Counted from the stretch's first letter, positions 15,775 through 25,639 are shown. The stretch is 64,000 bases of DNA from Lachnospiraceae bacterium (GCA_017626325.1 JAGAIZ010000003.1:1-64000), one strand, 5' to 3'. Notes: a model not told the origin generated them from the sequence alone. Translations and numbers: made by a program.

Positions 15775-18258
15775 ATGAATCGGATAATCAATAAGAGGCA
15801 GGCTGTCTGCGGTACGGTATGGATCATCGTCATCAGTATCATACTGTGTCTGTGGCCGCTTCGTCTTGTGAAGGAAACGGTAGTCTCCGCCAGCAGCAAA
15901 CAGATGGTGATGGAATCTGAGGCGGTGACGTCGGATTATGTCGTACAGCAGATGTTTATCGCCCAGTACGATAAATTAAAAAACATCGATATTTATTTTA
16001 CCGAAGGAACTCCGGGCAGCGAGTTCAATTTCGTGCTCTATGACGCGGCTATGAATATCATCATGCAGCAGGTCATCAGCACGGAGGATATGGAGGAAAT
16101 ACCGGGCTACTGTACGGTGCAGGTGAATATCGATACCGAGGTCGGAAGAGAGTATTATTTTCTGATTCAGGGACTTGAGTCTCCGTTCCGTGTGGCGTAT
16201 GAGAATACGGAGGACTGCGGTAATATTTATAATGGTACGCTGTATTACGGCGATGTGGAAGATACGGAGCACTGTATGATCGCCGAATATGATTACGAAG
16301 TACCGCTTCGCAAGGGCAAAACATTGGTATGTGATGCTCTTCTTGTGCTGTTTGCATGTCTGGTCACATATCTGAGCAGGCGTTATTACGGCAGCAGGCC
16401 GGAGCGCAATACGCTGATAACGGTAGAGAGGGCTTATAAGGCGGTCTTAAATCCTGTAGTCATCGCGGCCGGAGCGGCGGCATGTATCGCAATCTATCCG
16501 GGCAGGCTGTTTACAGAGGATACGGTGTCCGTCATATTCTATGAGGTGAGCGTCGTGCTGGCGGTGCTGACGGCTCTGTATGCGGTGAATCATGACAGAA
16601 CCGGAATCGCAACGAACCGGACGGCGCTTAGCGTAATTGGCGCAAAATGGCAGGATTACTTACAGTCCGCCATGTTTGCGGGGGCGCTGTGGGCGTGCTG
16701 CAACTATATGAACGGTCTGTATGAGATCCACCATACGGTGGCGTACAGGCAGGTATTGATTTTCCTGGCGCTTTCGGTGATTGTAAGCTATAAGGGCGCG
16801 GAGCTTTTTCATTGGATTAATCTGCTCTATGCGGCAGCGGCGGCAGTTGTGGGAAGACAGTATTATGCGGATGCGATGGCGGCTCTGGAAGACCCGGAGG
16901 AGCTTGATTATCTGGTGGTGAAGCTGACTACATGGGTTGGTATTCTTGCCGGTTTTGTGATTGTGAATCTGCTCAGGGATATATTCAGCAGGAAATTAAG
17001 AAGGATTTCCGTGTGGTACGGTATTCTGGTGGCGGTATTCTTTACGCTGATCATCGTGTACCGCAACACGCGGGGCTGGCCGATCTATCTTGTCTGCGCG
17101 TTTACGCTGTTCTATATCAGAGTGGGGACATGGCATAAGAAAGAGAACTTTTTGCGGAATCTGTGCAATGGCATTCTGCTTCATTTTGGCGCCATGGTTC
17201 TATACTGCCTGCTTCACAGACCGTATATGTTCTATCAGTATTACAGATACCCGTTTATCTTCCACACAGTGACGATTTCGGCGGTCTATCTGGCGCTTGT
17301 GGTGTGCGCAGCACTGGTGAAGTTCTTAGACAGCTACAGAAGACGTCCATCTCTTGCGGGCACTTACAAAGAATTGATTCTGCTTGGCGTTTCGGCGGTC
17401 TATCTGCTGTTTACGCTGTCGCGGACAGGGTATCTTGCGATTGCGGCGACAGCGGTTGTGGTGATTCCGGTAAGCTGTTTTGCTATGAAGAAAAGGTGGC
17501 GGCGGATGGCGCAGAGCATCGGTATGATGGCGGCGGCGGTTGTTGTGTGTTTCCCCATTGTGTTCACGGCCCAGAGGATCGTACCGTCTATCGCGGCGGA
17601 GCCGGTTCTCCACGAGATAGAGGAACTGCCTGTGGAAGTGATGCATGGCAGGGTGATGGATTCCAATTATTATATTACGATTCAGCGGTTCGTGCAGGTC
17701 TTCCAGATGAAGGTGCTGGGAATTCCGGAGGATAAATGCGTGGAAGCTAACTGCATCGTCAGGGAGGACGGCGAACCGGCTTATATCAATTCTTATTTCG
17801 AGAATGGCGCAAAGCTGCTGCTTGCGTCGCAGGAGGATATGGCGTCGGGCGGAGAAGAAGAGCAGGAGGATTCCTATGCCAACGGCAGAATGGAAATCTT
17901 TACGTTATATTATGAGAACCTGAACAAAACCGGTCATCAGGAAATGGGGATTACGCTTCCCAACGGTGAGCTTATCGTTCATGCGCATAATATTTATCTG
18001 CAGGTAATGTATGACCACGGAATCTATGTAGGACTGGTATTTATCCTGCTGGGCGCAGGCACGCTTGTGCAGGCGGCGGTCTATTATCACAGGCGCAGGG
18101 AGGATACGGTGTGCGCGGCGCTGCCGCTGGCGGTCCTGATCCTGTTTGCGGTGGCGGGACTGACGGAGTGGATTTTCCATCCGTGCTGTCCGATTGCGTT
18201 CTGCCTGCTTGCATTGCTGGCGCCGCTGCTGGTTGATATGAAAAGAGAGGAAGCGTAA
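15775..18258 (+). CDS. O-antigen ligase/polymerase-like membrane protein with extracytoplasmic N-terminal domain
   Basis: The 827-residue protein has one N-terminal helix (about 11-33), then a polar domain of about 150 residues rich in beta-prone sequence, then about eleven or twelve helices. Near the C-terminus a long external loop contains VHAHNIYLQVMYDHGI (about residues 737-752). This matches the H-x-HN-x-YLQ pattern of Wzy_C/O-antigen ligase-family proteins (WaaL, Wzy, PglL). Such enzymes join lipid-linked glycans to each other or to an acceptor outside the membrane. It is the only clear polymerase or ligase candidate in the window. The N-terminal extracellular domain is unusual for the family and might bind glycan. 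It has its own promoter. Confidence 0.75.
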   Translation: MNRIINKRQAVCGTVWIIVISIILCLWPLRLVKETVVSASSKQMVMESEAVTSDYVVQQMFIAQYDKLKNIDIYFTEGTPGSEFNFVLYDAAMNIIMQQVISTEDMEEIPGYCTVQVNIDTEVGREYYFLIQGLESPFRVAYENTEDCGNIYNGTLYYGDVEDTEHCMIAEYDYEVPLRKGKTLVCDALLVLFACLVTYLSRRYYGSRPERNTLITVERAYKAVLNPVVIAAGAAACIAIYPGRLFTEDTVSVIFYEVSVVLAVLTALYAVNHDRTGIATNRTALSVIGAKWQDYLQSAMFAGALWACCNYMNGLYEIHHTVAYRQVLIFLALSVIVSYKGAELFHWINLLYAAAAAVVGRQYYADAMAALEDPEELDYLVVKLTTWVGILAGFVIVNLLRDIFSRKLRRISVWYGILVAVFFTLIIVYRNTRGWPIYLVCAFTLFYIRVGTWHKKENFLRNLCNGILLHFGAMVLYCLLHRPYMFYQYYRYPFIFHTVTISAVYLALVVCAALVKFLDSYRRRPSLAGTYKELILLGVSAVYLLFTLSRTGYLAIAATAVVVIPVSCFAMKKRWRRMAQSIGMMAAAVVVCFPIVFTAQRIVPSIAAEPVLHEIEELPVEVMHGRVMDSNYYITIQRFVQVFQMKVLGIPEDKCVEANCIVREDGEPAYINSYFENGAKLLLASQEDMASGGEEEQEDSYANGRMEIFTLYYENLNKTGHQEMGITLPNGELIVHAHNIYLQVMYDHGIYVGLVFILLGAGTLVQAAVYYHRRREDTVCAALPLAVLILFAVAGLTEWIFHPCCPIAFCLLALLAPLLVDMKREEA

Positions 18259-18318
18259 GCGCGGCTGTTTCACATACAAAGAGAGCTTTAGTCTGTGCGT
18301 TTATGCTGTGGCATTGAT

Positions 18319-20190
18319 ATGGAGAAGAAGAAACATCCTTTTAATGTAAAATTATTTTATAGAAGAACCTGCCTTGTCATTTATGATATTATCAGCGTGA
18401 TACTGGCAAGCTATATGGCGATTCTGGTACGGTACGACTTTCATTTAGACCAGATACCGGAGCATTTTATGCGTCCGATCGAAGTGTTTATGCCGTTAAA
18501 TATTCTGCTGACACTGTTGATTTTCTACTGTTTCCATTTGTACAGCAGTCTGTGGGCTTTCGCGGGCGAGACGGAGCTGCAGAATATCGTTGTGTCCTGC
18601 GTGCTTTCCACGCTGGCCAACGGCATTGGCCTGCAGTTTTTTAAGATGACGTCCCAGGCGGTACCCAAGAGCTATTATCTGTTGTATCTGTGCCTGCTTG
18701 TGATGTGTATTTTCGCCAGCAGATTTTCTTACCGTTTTTTCCGGGGATTAAAGCATAAGCAGCAGAATAAGAAGAACCGGATTTCGGTTATGGTCATCGG
18801 CGCCGGCGAGGCTGCCAATGTGATTATCAAGGAGATTGTCAACAGCAACTTTTCCACCATGGTCATTAAGTGTATCATCGATGACGATAAGGGGAAATGG
18901 GGCAGATATATCCAGGGCATCAAGGTTGTGGGCGGACGCGACAAGATCGTGGAGTGCGCGGACATCTATGAGGTGGACGAGATTATCGTGGCGATGCCCT
19001 CCGCCAGCAGGACGGAAATCAGGAATATTCTGGAAATCTGTAAGGATACGAACTGCAAGCTTCGTTCCCTGCCCGGCATGTATCAGCTTGTAAACGGCGA
19101 GGTGAATGTGAGCAAGCTTCGGGATGTGGAAGTGGAGGATCTGCTGGGAAGAGATCCGATCAGTGTGGATATGGATTCCATCGCCGGTTATGTGCAGGGC
19201 AAGGTGGTGTTAGTCACCGGAGGCGGCGGCTCTATCGGCAGCGAGCTGTGCAGGCAGATCGCCGCGCACAAGCCCAGGCAGTTGATTATTGTGGATATCT
19301 ATGAGAATACGGTATATGACATTCAGCAGGAGTTAAAGAAGAATTATCCTGAGCTGGATCTGGTGGTGCTGATCGCGTCAGTGCGCAATACCAATCGTAT
19401 GAATTTTATCTTCTCGCAATACCGGCCGCATATCGTCTATCACGCGGCGGCCCACAAGCATGTGCCGCTGATGGAGGACAGCCCCACGGAGGCGGTAAAA
19501 AACAATGTCTTTGGCACCTTCAAGACCGCGCAGGCGGCGGCTATGAGCGGGGTGCAGAGATTCGTGATGATTTCCACGGATAAGGCGGTAAACCCCACGA
19601 ACATTATGGGAGCCAGCAAACGTATCTGTGAAATGATCATTCAGACCTTTGATAAGCATTATGAGACGGAATTTGTGGCAGTGCGCTTCGGTAACGTGCT
19701 TGGCAGCAACGGCAGCGTGATTCCGCTGTTCCGCAAGCAGATCGCGGCAGGCGGTCCTGTGACGGTGACGCATCCCGATATCATCCGCTATTTCATGACG
19801 ATTCCCGAGGCGGTGTCTCTGGTGCTGCAGGCGGGCGCATATGCAAGGGGCGGAGAAATCTTCGTGCTGGACATGGGAGAGCCGGTGAAGATCCTGACCC
19901 TGGCGGAGAATCTGATCAAGCTGTCGGGATTCCGTGTGGGCGAGGACATCAAGATCGAATTTACGGGGCTTCGTCCCGGGGAAAAGCTGTATGAAGAACT
20001 GCTGATGGATGAGGAAGGCATGAAGGATACGGCGAATAAGATGATTCATATCGGTAAGCCGATCGAACTGGATGAGCAGGAGTTCTTCCGGCAGCTAAAG
20101 GAACTGAAAGATGAGTCCCAGATCGAGAGCTGCGATATCAGGCCGTTGATTCAGAAGATTGTGCCTACGTATCATTATACAAAGGAATAA
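18319..20190 (+). CDS. pglF: UDP-GlcNAc 4,6-dehydratase, membrane-bound (PglF/WbpM/CapD type)
   Basis: The 623-residue protein has four N-terminal membrane helices, a first Rossmann-like domain (VMVIGAGEAANVI, about 157-169) and a catalytic Rossmann domain (VLVTGGGGSIGSELC, about 297-311) with STDKAVNP at about 420 and GASKRICE. These are the features of PglF, WbpM and CapD. The enzyme turns UDP-GlcNAc into UDP-4-keto-6-deoxy-GlcNAc on the inner face of the membrane. The aminotransferase and PglC genes directly downstream complete a bacillosamine-type pathway. The start is uncertain: GTG at 18295 and ATG at 18319 are both in frame, and 18319 is given because the protein then starts like its relatives. 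Confidence 0.92.
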   Translation: MEKKKHPFNVKLFYRRTCLVIYDIISVILASYMAILVRYDFHLDQIPEHFMRPIEVFMPLNILLTLLIFYCFHLYSSLWAFAGETELQNIVVSCVLSTLANGIGLQFFKMTSQAVPKSYYLLYLCLLVMCIFASRFSYRFFRGLKHKQQNKKNRISVMVIGAGEAANVIIKEIVNSNFSTMVIKCIIDDDKGKWGRYIQGIKVVGGRDKIVECADIYEVDEIIVAMPSASRTEIRNILEICKDTNCKLRSLPGMYQLVNGEVNVSKLRDVEVEDLLGRDPISVDMDSIAGYVQGKVVLVTGGGGSIGSELCRQIAAHKPRQLIIVDIYENTVYDIQQELKKNYPELDLVVLIASVRNTNRMNFIFSQYRPHIVYHAAAHKHVPLMEDSPTEAVKNNVFGTFKTAQAAAMSGVQRFVMISTDKAVNPTNIMGASKRICEMIIQTFDKHYETEFVAVRFGNVLGSNGSVIPLFRKQIAAGGPVTVTHPDIIRYFMTIPEAVSLVLQAGAYARGGEIFVLDMGEPVKILTLAENLIKLSGFRVGEDIKIEFTGLRPGEKLYEELLMDEEGMKDTANKMIHIGKPIELDEQEFFRQLKELKDESQIESCDIRPLIQKIVPTYHYTKE

Positions 20191-20245
20191 GAACTGTAAG
20201 AGACAGAAAGGATAAGGACTGTAAAAGGGAAAGGAAGTGTGCGGT

Positions 20246-21382
20246 ATGGATAAGAAACGGATTTATTTATCCTCTCCCACCATGCATGGAGAGGAACAGG
20301 AGTTTATTAAAGAAGCCTTTGATACCAACTGGGTGGCGCCGCTGGGCCCCAATGTGAATGCTTTTGAAGAAGAGATGGCGGCGTATACAGGCTGCGGTCA
20401 CGCGGCGGCGCTGAGCGCGGGTACGGCGGCAATCCACCTGTCCTTAAAGCTGCTGGACGTTCAGCAGGGAGATATGGTGTTTGTTTCTGACCTGACTTTC
20501 TCCGCCTCCTGCAATCCGATTGTGTATGAGAAAGCGACGCCTGTGTTTATCGACGCGGAACCGGATACCTGGAATATGTCACCGGAGGCTTTGCGGAAAG
20601 CTTTCGAGCTGTTCCCGCACCCGAAGGCCGTTATCTGCGTCCATCTCTACGGGACGCCGGCGAAGCTTTCGGAGATCATGGCAATCTGCGCGGAGCACAA
20701 TGTGCCTTTGATTGAGGATGCGGCAGAGTCTCTGGGCAGTACTTATCAGGGGAAGCATACAGGTACCTTCGGAGTATACGGTATCTATTCCTTTAACGGC
20801 AATAAGATTATTACTACTTCCGGCGGCGGTATGCTGGTGTCGGCGGACGAGGAAGCGGTCAGACGGGCTACCTTCTTAGCGACGCAGGCGCGGGATCCTG
20901 CGAGGCATTACCAGCATTCCCAGATAGGATATAATTACCGGATGAGTAATATTACCGCGGGAATCGGGCGGGGGCAGCTGCTCCATATCGGGGAGCACAA
21001 GGCGCTCAAGAATGGGATTTATAAGCAATATAAGGAAGCGTTTGCGGATATCGAAGAAATTACGATGAATCCGTTGAACCCGGACGGCGACGCGAACAAC
21101 TGGCTGTCCTGCATGACGATTGGGGAAGGATGTCCGGTTACGCCGGATGATATCATGGACGCGCTGGCGGCGGAAAATATCGAGAGCAGACCGATCTGGA
21201 AACCGATGCATCTGCAGCCGGTCTTCGAGCAGTATGATTTCCTGGCGCATCGCGCGGACGGCAGCAGCGTGGGCGCGGATATATTCGAGAGAGGGCTGTG
21301 CCTGCCCAGCGATATCAAGAATACGCCGGAGGATATGGAACTGATCATCCGCACGGTGCGAAAGTGCTTCGGCAGAGCATAG
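20246..21382 (+). CDS. pglE: UDP-4-keto-6-deoxy-GlcNAc aminotransferase (PglE type)
   Basis: The 378-residue DegT/DnrJ/EryC1/StrS aminotransferase opens IYLSSPTMHGEEQEFI and FDTNWVAPLGPNVNAFE, close to PglE/WlbC-type enzymes. The PLP lysine is K187 in FNGNKIITTSGGG, and VPLIEDAAESLGS holds the PLP-ring-binding Asp. It makes the UDP-4-amino-4,6-dideoxy-GlcNAc precursor of bacillosamine from the product of the gene before it. AAGGAAG upstream supports the ATG at 20246. A PglD-type acetyltransferase, the usual next step, is absent here. Confidence 0.9.
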   Translation: MDKKRIYLSSPTMHGEEQEFIKEAFDTNWVAPLGPNVNAFEEEMAAYTGCGHAAALSAGTAAIHLSLKLLDVQQGDMVFVSDLTFSASCNPIVYEKATPVFIDAEPDTWNMSPEALRKAFELFPHPKAVICVHLYGTPAKLSEIMAICAEHNVPLIEDAAESLGSTYQGKHTGTFGVYGIYSFNGNKIITTSGGGMLVSADEEAVRRATFLATQARDPARHYQHSQIGYNYRMSNITAGIGRGQLLHIGEHKALKNGIYKQYKEAFADIEEITMNPLNPDGDANNWLSCMTIGEGCPVTPDDIMDALAAENIESRPIWKPMHLQPVFEQYDFLAHRADGSSVGADIFERGLCLPSDIKNTPEDMELIIRTVRKCFGRA

Positions 21383-21448
21383 ATTCGGCGGGAAGCAACA
21401 GGAATGCCGGGTATATACGGCAGACAGGAAAGGGAGGTTGAGCGGCAT

Positions 21449-22093
21449 ATGTATAAACATGGTATCAAACGTTGTCTGGATTTTGTTCTGTCGCTTGGCG
21501 CAATCATCATCTTAAGCCCGGTTCTGCTGGTACTCTGTATTTTGGTGCGCACGAAGCTGGGAAGTCCTGTCTTTTTCCATCAGGAGAGACCGGGTAGACA
21601 TGAGAAGATCTTTACTCTATGCAAGTTCCGTACCATGACTGATGAACGGGACGACAAGGGCGAACTTCTGCCGGATTCGATGCGGCTTACCGGATTTGGC
21701 AAGTTCCTGCGGGCCACAAGCTTAGACGAACTGCCGGAGTTGTTCAATATTTTGAAGGGCGACATGAGCATCATCGGTCCAAGACCTCTGCTTGTCTCTT
21801 ATCTGCCCTACTATACCGAACGGGAGAGGCTGCGTCACAGCGTGCGTCCCGGCTTGACCGGACTTGCGCAGGTGAGCGGACGCAACTTCATCGATTGGGA
21901 TAGAAGGTTGGAAAAAGACGTAGAATATGTAGAGAACCTTACGTTTACCATGGACTTAAAAGTGCTGTTCATGACGGTGCAGACGGTCCTTGGACATTCT
22001 GAGGAAGTGGCGGAGGATACCAACGCGGTGGAGGGCAATTTCGCCGAGATTCGTAAAGCGCGTCTGGAAAAAACAGGAAAACTCGAAAAATAG
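21449..22093 (+). CDS. pglC: Monotopic phosphoglycosyl transferase (PglC type), glycan initiation
   Basis: The 214-residue enzyme has a single N-terminal re-entrant helix (FVLSLGAIIILSPVLLVL), then FRTMTDERDDKGELLPD, LRATSLDELPELFN and IIGPRPLL. The catalytic pair is Asp93-Glu94, at the same positions as in Campylobacter PglC. It moves a phospho-sugar from UDP-sugar to undecaprenyl phosphate and so starts a lipid-linked glycan. The likely donor is the product of the preceding PglF/PglE pair. It is the only such transferase in the window. The start has AGGGAGG upstream. In-frame extension to 21404 has no ribosome binding site. Confidence 0.93.
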   Translation: MYKHGIKRCLDFVLSLGAIIILSPVLLVLCILVRTKLGSPVFFHQERPGRHEKIFTLCKFRTMTDERDDKGELLPDSMRLTGFGKFLRATSLDELPELFNILKGDMSIIGPRPLLVSYLPYYTERERLRHSVRPGLTGLAQVSGRNFIDWDRRLEKDVEYVENLTFTMDLKVLFMTVQTVLGHSEEVAEDTNAVEGNFAEIRKARLEKTGKLEK

Positions 22094-22115
22094 ATGGGAT
22101 TTGGGAGGCAGTTAC

Positions 22116-23099
22116 TTGAACATCTTAATTCTAAGCGCGGGAACCCGCGATAAGGTAGTGCAGTATTTTAAGAAAGAAATCGGAGACCGGGGCAGAATCA
22201 TTGCGACGGATTGTTCCAATCTGGCTCCGGCGGTATATGACGCGGACGCGTTCTATCTGGTGCCGCGTATTACGGAGCCCGGATATCTGGATGTGATCCT
22301 TGACATTTGTAAGAAGGAGCGCATTGCGGGCGTGTTTTCTCTGATCGACCCGGAGCTGAGCCTGTTGGCGAAGGAGAGAGAGAAGTTCCTCGCGGTGGGA
22401 ACGACGCCGATCATATCGGATTATGAACTGGTGGAGACCTGCTTTGATAAATACAGAATGTTCGAACTGCTTCGGAAGATGCAGATTCCTACGGGGAAGT
22501 GTTATCTGGATAAGGAAGCTTTTCTGCGGGCGGTGGATGCGGGAGAGATCTCTTATCCGGTCTTTGTCAAACCGGTGCGGGGCAGCGCCAGCATCCATAT
22601 CAATAAGGTGTATGGCAGCAAAGAGATAGAAGTGCTCTACGATCTCTATGACGACCTGATGATTCAGGAATATATGGACGGACAGGAATACGGCGCGGAC
22701 GTCTATATCGACATGATATCCGGGAAGTGTACGGACATATTCGTGAAAAAGAAAATTAAGATGCGCGCCGGGGAAACGGACAAGTCGGTTTCCTTTAAGG
22801 ATGATAAATTGTTTGCCATGATTCAGAAATTCGTGGAAGAATGCGGATTTCGTGGTATGATAGATATAGATATTTTCGAGATTGGCGGCGTTTATTATCT
22901 CTCCGAGGTCAATCCCCGTTTCGGCGGCGGTTACCCCCACGCGTACGCCTGCGGAGTCAATATGCCTGCGGCAATCATCCGTAATCTGGCGGGTGAGGAG
23001 AACGAGGTGAGAATCGGAGCTTACCGTGAAAATATCTGTATGATGAAATATAATGAGATTGCGGTGCGGGATATGAACGGAGTGGAGATCGTACCGTAG
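22116..23099 (+). CDS. ATP-grasp ligase (carbamoyl-phosphate-synthase-like)
   Basis: The 327-residue protein starts at TTG (22116) with GGAGG seven bases upstream. An in-frame ATG at 21990 would overlap the pglC gene by over 100 bases. The N-terminal ILILSAGTRDKVVQYF is a Rossmann-like preATP-grasp fold. FVKPVRGSASIHINKV (about 148-163) and LSEVNPRFGGGYPH (about 266-279) are ATP-grasp nucleotide- and metal-binding segments. Family members join a carboxylate to an amine using ATP. Placed between pglC and the next GT4, and with no PglD, it may attach an amino acid or other acid to the 4-amino group of the bacillosamine-type sugar. That role is inference. Confidence 0.82.
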   Translation: MNILILSAGTRDKVVQYFKKEIGDRGRIIATDCSNLAPAVYDADAFYLVPRITEPGYLDVILDICKKERIAGVFSLIDPELSLLAKEREKFLAVGTTPIISDYELVETCFDKYRMFELLRKMQIPTGKCYLDKEAFLRAVDAGEISYPVFVKPVRGSASIHINKVYGSKEIEVLYDLYDDLMIQEYMDGQEYGADVYIDMISGKCTDIFVKKKIKMRAGETDKSVSFKDDKLFAMIQKFVEECGFRGMIDIDIFEIGGVYYLSEVNPRFGGGYPHAYACGVNMPAAIIRNLAGEENEVRIGAYRENICMMKYNEIAVRDMNGVEIVP

Positions 23100-23120
23100 G
23101 ACATAGAGATGGAGAACACC

Positions 23121-24212
23121 ATGGGGAGAGTATTGATACTCACGAATTCTTCCGGCGGCCTGTATGATTTCAGAAACGAGTTCGTGCAGGCGCTTCTGGC
23201 GGAGCATGAAGTATTGATCAGCATGCCGGATGATACGAAGGAGAAAGAATTACAGGCGGAGGGCTGTCGGATTATCAGAACAGCCATCAACAGAAGAGGC
23301 ATCAATCCGATAGAGGACTTGAAGTTATACCGCACTTACAGTAAGATGATAAAGGAATACCGGCCGGATTTGGTTGTGACCTATACGATCAAGCCCAATA
23401 TATACGGCGGTTTTGCGGCGGGCAGGCGCAAAGTCCCCTATATCACCACCATCACAGGACTGGGCGGGGCTTTCGATAAGACGGGAATCCTGCTAAAGGT
23501 GATCGTTGCTATGTACCGGATGGGGCTAAAGAAAGCGTCCTGCGTCTTCTTCCAGAATGAGGAAAACAGAGGTATCTTCCGGAAATTCGGGATTACGGCG
23601 AAGAAGAGCCGCATGGTGATGGGATCCGGCGTGAATCTGGAGAGACACCGGTATGAGTCATATCCTGCCGGGGAAGAAACCCACTTCCTGTTCGTGGGGC
23701 GTGTGATGAAAGAACGGGGGATTCTGGAATTTATCGAGGCGGCGAAGAAGCTGCACAGCGATAAGGTCTTTTTCGATATCATGGGATATTGTGACGAGGA
23801 TTATCAGGAGCTTCTGGACAGTCTGGAGCAGCAGGGCGTGTTGCGTCAGCTTGGCTTTCACACGGAGGTGCATGAATATCTGGCGGCATCCAGCGCCATT
23901 GTGGTAGCGTCTTTTCATGAAGGGATGTCCAACGCGCTGATCGAAGGCGCGGCGACGGGCAGGCCGGTGATCGCTTCCAATATCAGCGGATGCATGGAAG
24001 CCTTCGAGGAAGGAAAGACAGGCTTCGGTTTTACGCCGGGCAGGCCGGAAGAGCTGATTGCGGCAATGGAGAGATTCCTGGGACTGTCCGTTAAGGAGCG
24101 CGCCGCTATGGGACGCAGAGGAAGAGAGAAGATGGAGCGGGAATTTGACCGTAAGCTGGTGACGAGGGAATATATGGATGAGGTGCATCATATTCTCAAA
24201 CCACTGTCGTGA
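23121..24212 (+). CDS. GT4 glycosyltransferase (PglA-like)
   Basis: The 363-residue GT-B protein opens VLILTNSSGGLYDFRNEF. It has VVTYTIKPNIYGGFAAG (about 88-104), TITGLGGAF, and the GT4 donor region SFHEGMSNALIEGAATGRPVI (about 270-290). The TIKPNIYG motif is typical of PglA and similar enzymes, which add GalNAc as the second sugar on lipid-linked bacillosamine. It directly follows pglC and the ATP-grasp gene, which fits second-sugar transfer. An in-frame ATG at 23109 is possible, but 23121 has GGAG six bases upstream. Confidence 0.88.
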   Translation: MGRVLILTNSSGGLYDFRNEFVQALLAEHEVLISMPDDTKEKELQAEGCRIIRTAINRRGINPIEDLKLYRTYSKMIKEYRPDLVVTYTIKPNIYGGFAAGRRKVPYITTITGLGGAFDKTGILLKVIVAMYRMGLKKASCVFFQNEENRGIFRKFGITAKKSRMVMGSGVNLERHRYESYPAGEETHFLFVGRVMKERGILEFIEAAKKLHSDKVFFDIMGYCDEDYQELLDSLEQQGVLRQLGFHTEVHEYLAASSAIVVASFHEGMSNALIEGAATGRPVIASNISGCMEAFEEGKTGFGFTPGRPEELIAAMERFLGLSVKERAAMGRRGREKMEREFDRKLVTREYMDEVHHILKPLS

Positions 24213-24320
24213 TAAGTTATCATAAATAACAGATAATAAGAAAAGCAGGTTTGTGTCTGCGCGCTGCCGGCACGAACGTCTATAGATACGATAAGAAAGC
24301 GGCGCAGAAAAGAGGACGAG

Positions 24321-25637
24321 ATGGGATTATATGAAGATTTGGTTAGTGGAAAAGAGAAGCTTTCATTGGTAGGCTTAGGCTATGTAGGTATGCCGATTGC
24401 GGTTGCTTTCGCGAGGAAAATCAATGTGGTGGGCTTTGATCTGAACGAGAAGAAGATCGAGCTGTATAAGAGCGGCGTTGATCCGACCAACGAGGTGGGC
24501 GACGAGGTGATTCGCAGCACGAAGGTGGCGTTTACCGCGGATCCTTCTAAGCTAAAAGAAGCGAAATTCCATATCGTCGCGGTTCCTACGCCTGTAAACG
24601 ACGACCATACGCCGGATCTGACGCCGGTGGAGGGCGCCAGCCGCATTCTGGGACAAAACCTGACGAAAGGTTCCATCGTGGTGTTCGAATCCACGGTATA
24701 TCCGGGCGTGACGGAAGATATCTGTGTGCCGATTCTGGAGAAAGAATCCGGCTTAAAATGCGGTGTGGATTTCAAGATCGGCTATTCCCCGGAGCGTATC
24801 AATCCCGGCGACAAAGTACATAGATTGGAGACGATTACCAAGATTGTGTCCGGTATGGATGCAGAGACGCTTGATACTATCGCCAGGGTCTATGAGCTTG
24901 TTGTAGAAGTGGGCGTGTACCGCGCGGAGTCCATCAAAGTGGCGGAGGCCGCCAAGGTAATTGAGAACAGCCAGAGAGATATCAATATTGCGTTTATGAA
25001 TGAACTTTCTATTATCTTCCACAAAATGGGGATCGATACGCAGGCGGTACTGGAAGCGGCAGGAACGAAATGGAACTTCCTGAAATTTATGCCGGGACTG
25101 GTGGGAGGACACTGTATCGGCGTAGACCCTTATTATCTGACCTACAAGGCGGAGCAGCTCGGCTATCATTCCCAGATTATTCTGTCAGGACGCCGTATCA
25201 ACGACGACATGGGCAAATACGTGGCAGAAAGCCTGGTAAAAGACCTGATCAAAGCCGACATTCCCGTAAAACACGCGAAAGTAGCGATTCTGGGATTTAC
25301 TTTCAAGGAAAACTGCCCTGATACAAGAAATACAAAGGTGATCGATATTTATAAAGAATTGGGAGAATACGGGATCGCACCCATCGTGGTAGACCCGGCG
25401 GCGGACGCGGACGAGGCGAAGCGTCTCTACGGCATCGATTTCCAGACAATGGAGGATGTAAAAGACGTAGACGCGGTGATCATTGCGGTAGCCCATACCT
25501 GCTTCCGTGATTTGGACCGGAATACGATTAACAGTTTCTACAATCCGAAGCATAAGCAGAAGGTATTGATGGATCTGAAAGGACTTCTTAAGAAGGAAGA
25601 CTATAAGACAGAGGATTATCTGTATTGGAGACTGTAG
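24321..25637 (+). CDS. tviB: UDP-HexNAc 6-dehydrogenase (TviB/WbpO-type)
   Basis: The 438-residue protein starts with a Rossmann motif, LSLVGLGYVGMPIAVAFA. It contains FESTVYPGVTE, YSPERINPGDK and the catalytic cysteine C265 in GGHCIGVDPYYLT, as in the UDP-sugar 6-dehydrogenase family of the TviB/WbpO group. These enzymes oxidise the C6 hydroxyl of UDP-GlcNAc or UDP-GalNAc to a uronic acid with two NAD+. Paired with the TviC-like epimerase at 26991, it would supply UDP-GalNAcA. The 108 bases upstream hold no clear promoter. Confidence 0.93.
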   Translation: MGLYEDLVSGKEKLSLVGLGYVGMPIAVAFARKINVVGFDLNEKKIELYKSGVDPTNEVGDEVIRSTKVAFTADPSKLKEAKFHIVAVPTPVNDDHTPDLTPVEGASRILGQNLTKGSIVVFESTVYPGVTEDICVPILEKESGLKCGVDFKIGYSPERINPGDKVHRLETITKIVSGMDAETLDTIARVYELVVEVGVYRAESIKVAEAAKVIENSQRDINIAFMNELSIIFHKMGIDTQAVLEAAGTKWNFLKFMPGLVGGHCIGVDPYYLTYKAEQLGYHSQIILSGRRINDDMGKYVAESLVKDLIKADIPVKHAKVAILGFTFKENCPDTRNTKVIDIYKELGEYGIAPIVVDPAADADEAKRLYGIDFQTMEDVKDVDAVIIAVAHTCFRDLDRNTINSFYNPKHKQKVLMDLKGLLKKEDYKTEDYLYWRL

Positions 25638-25639
25638 CA

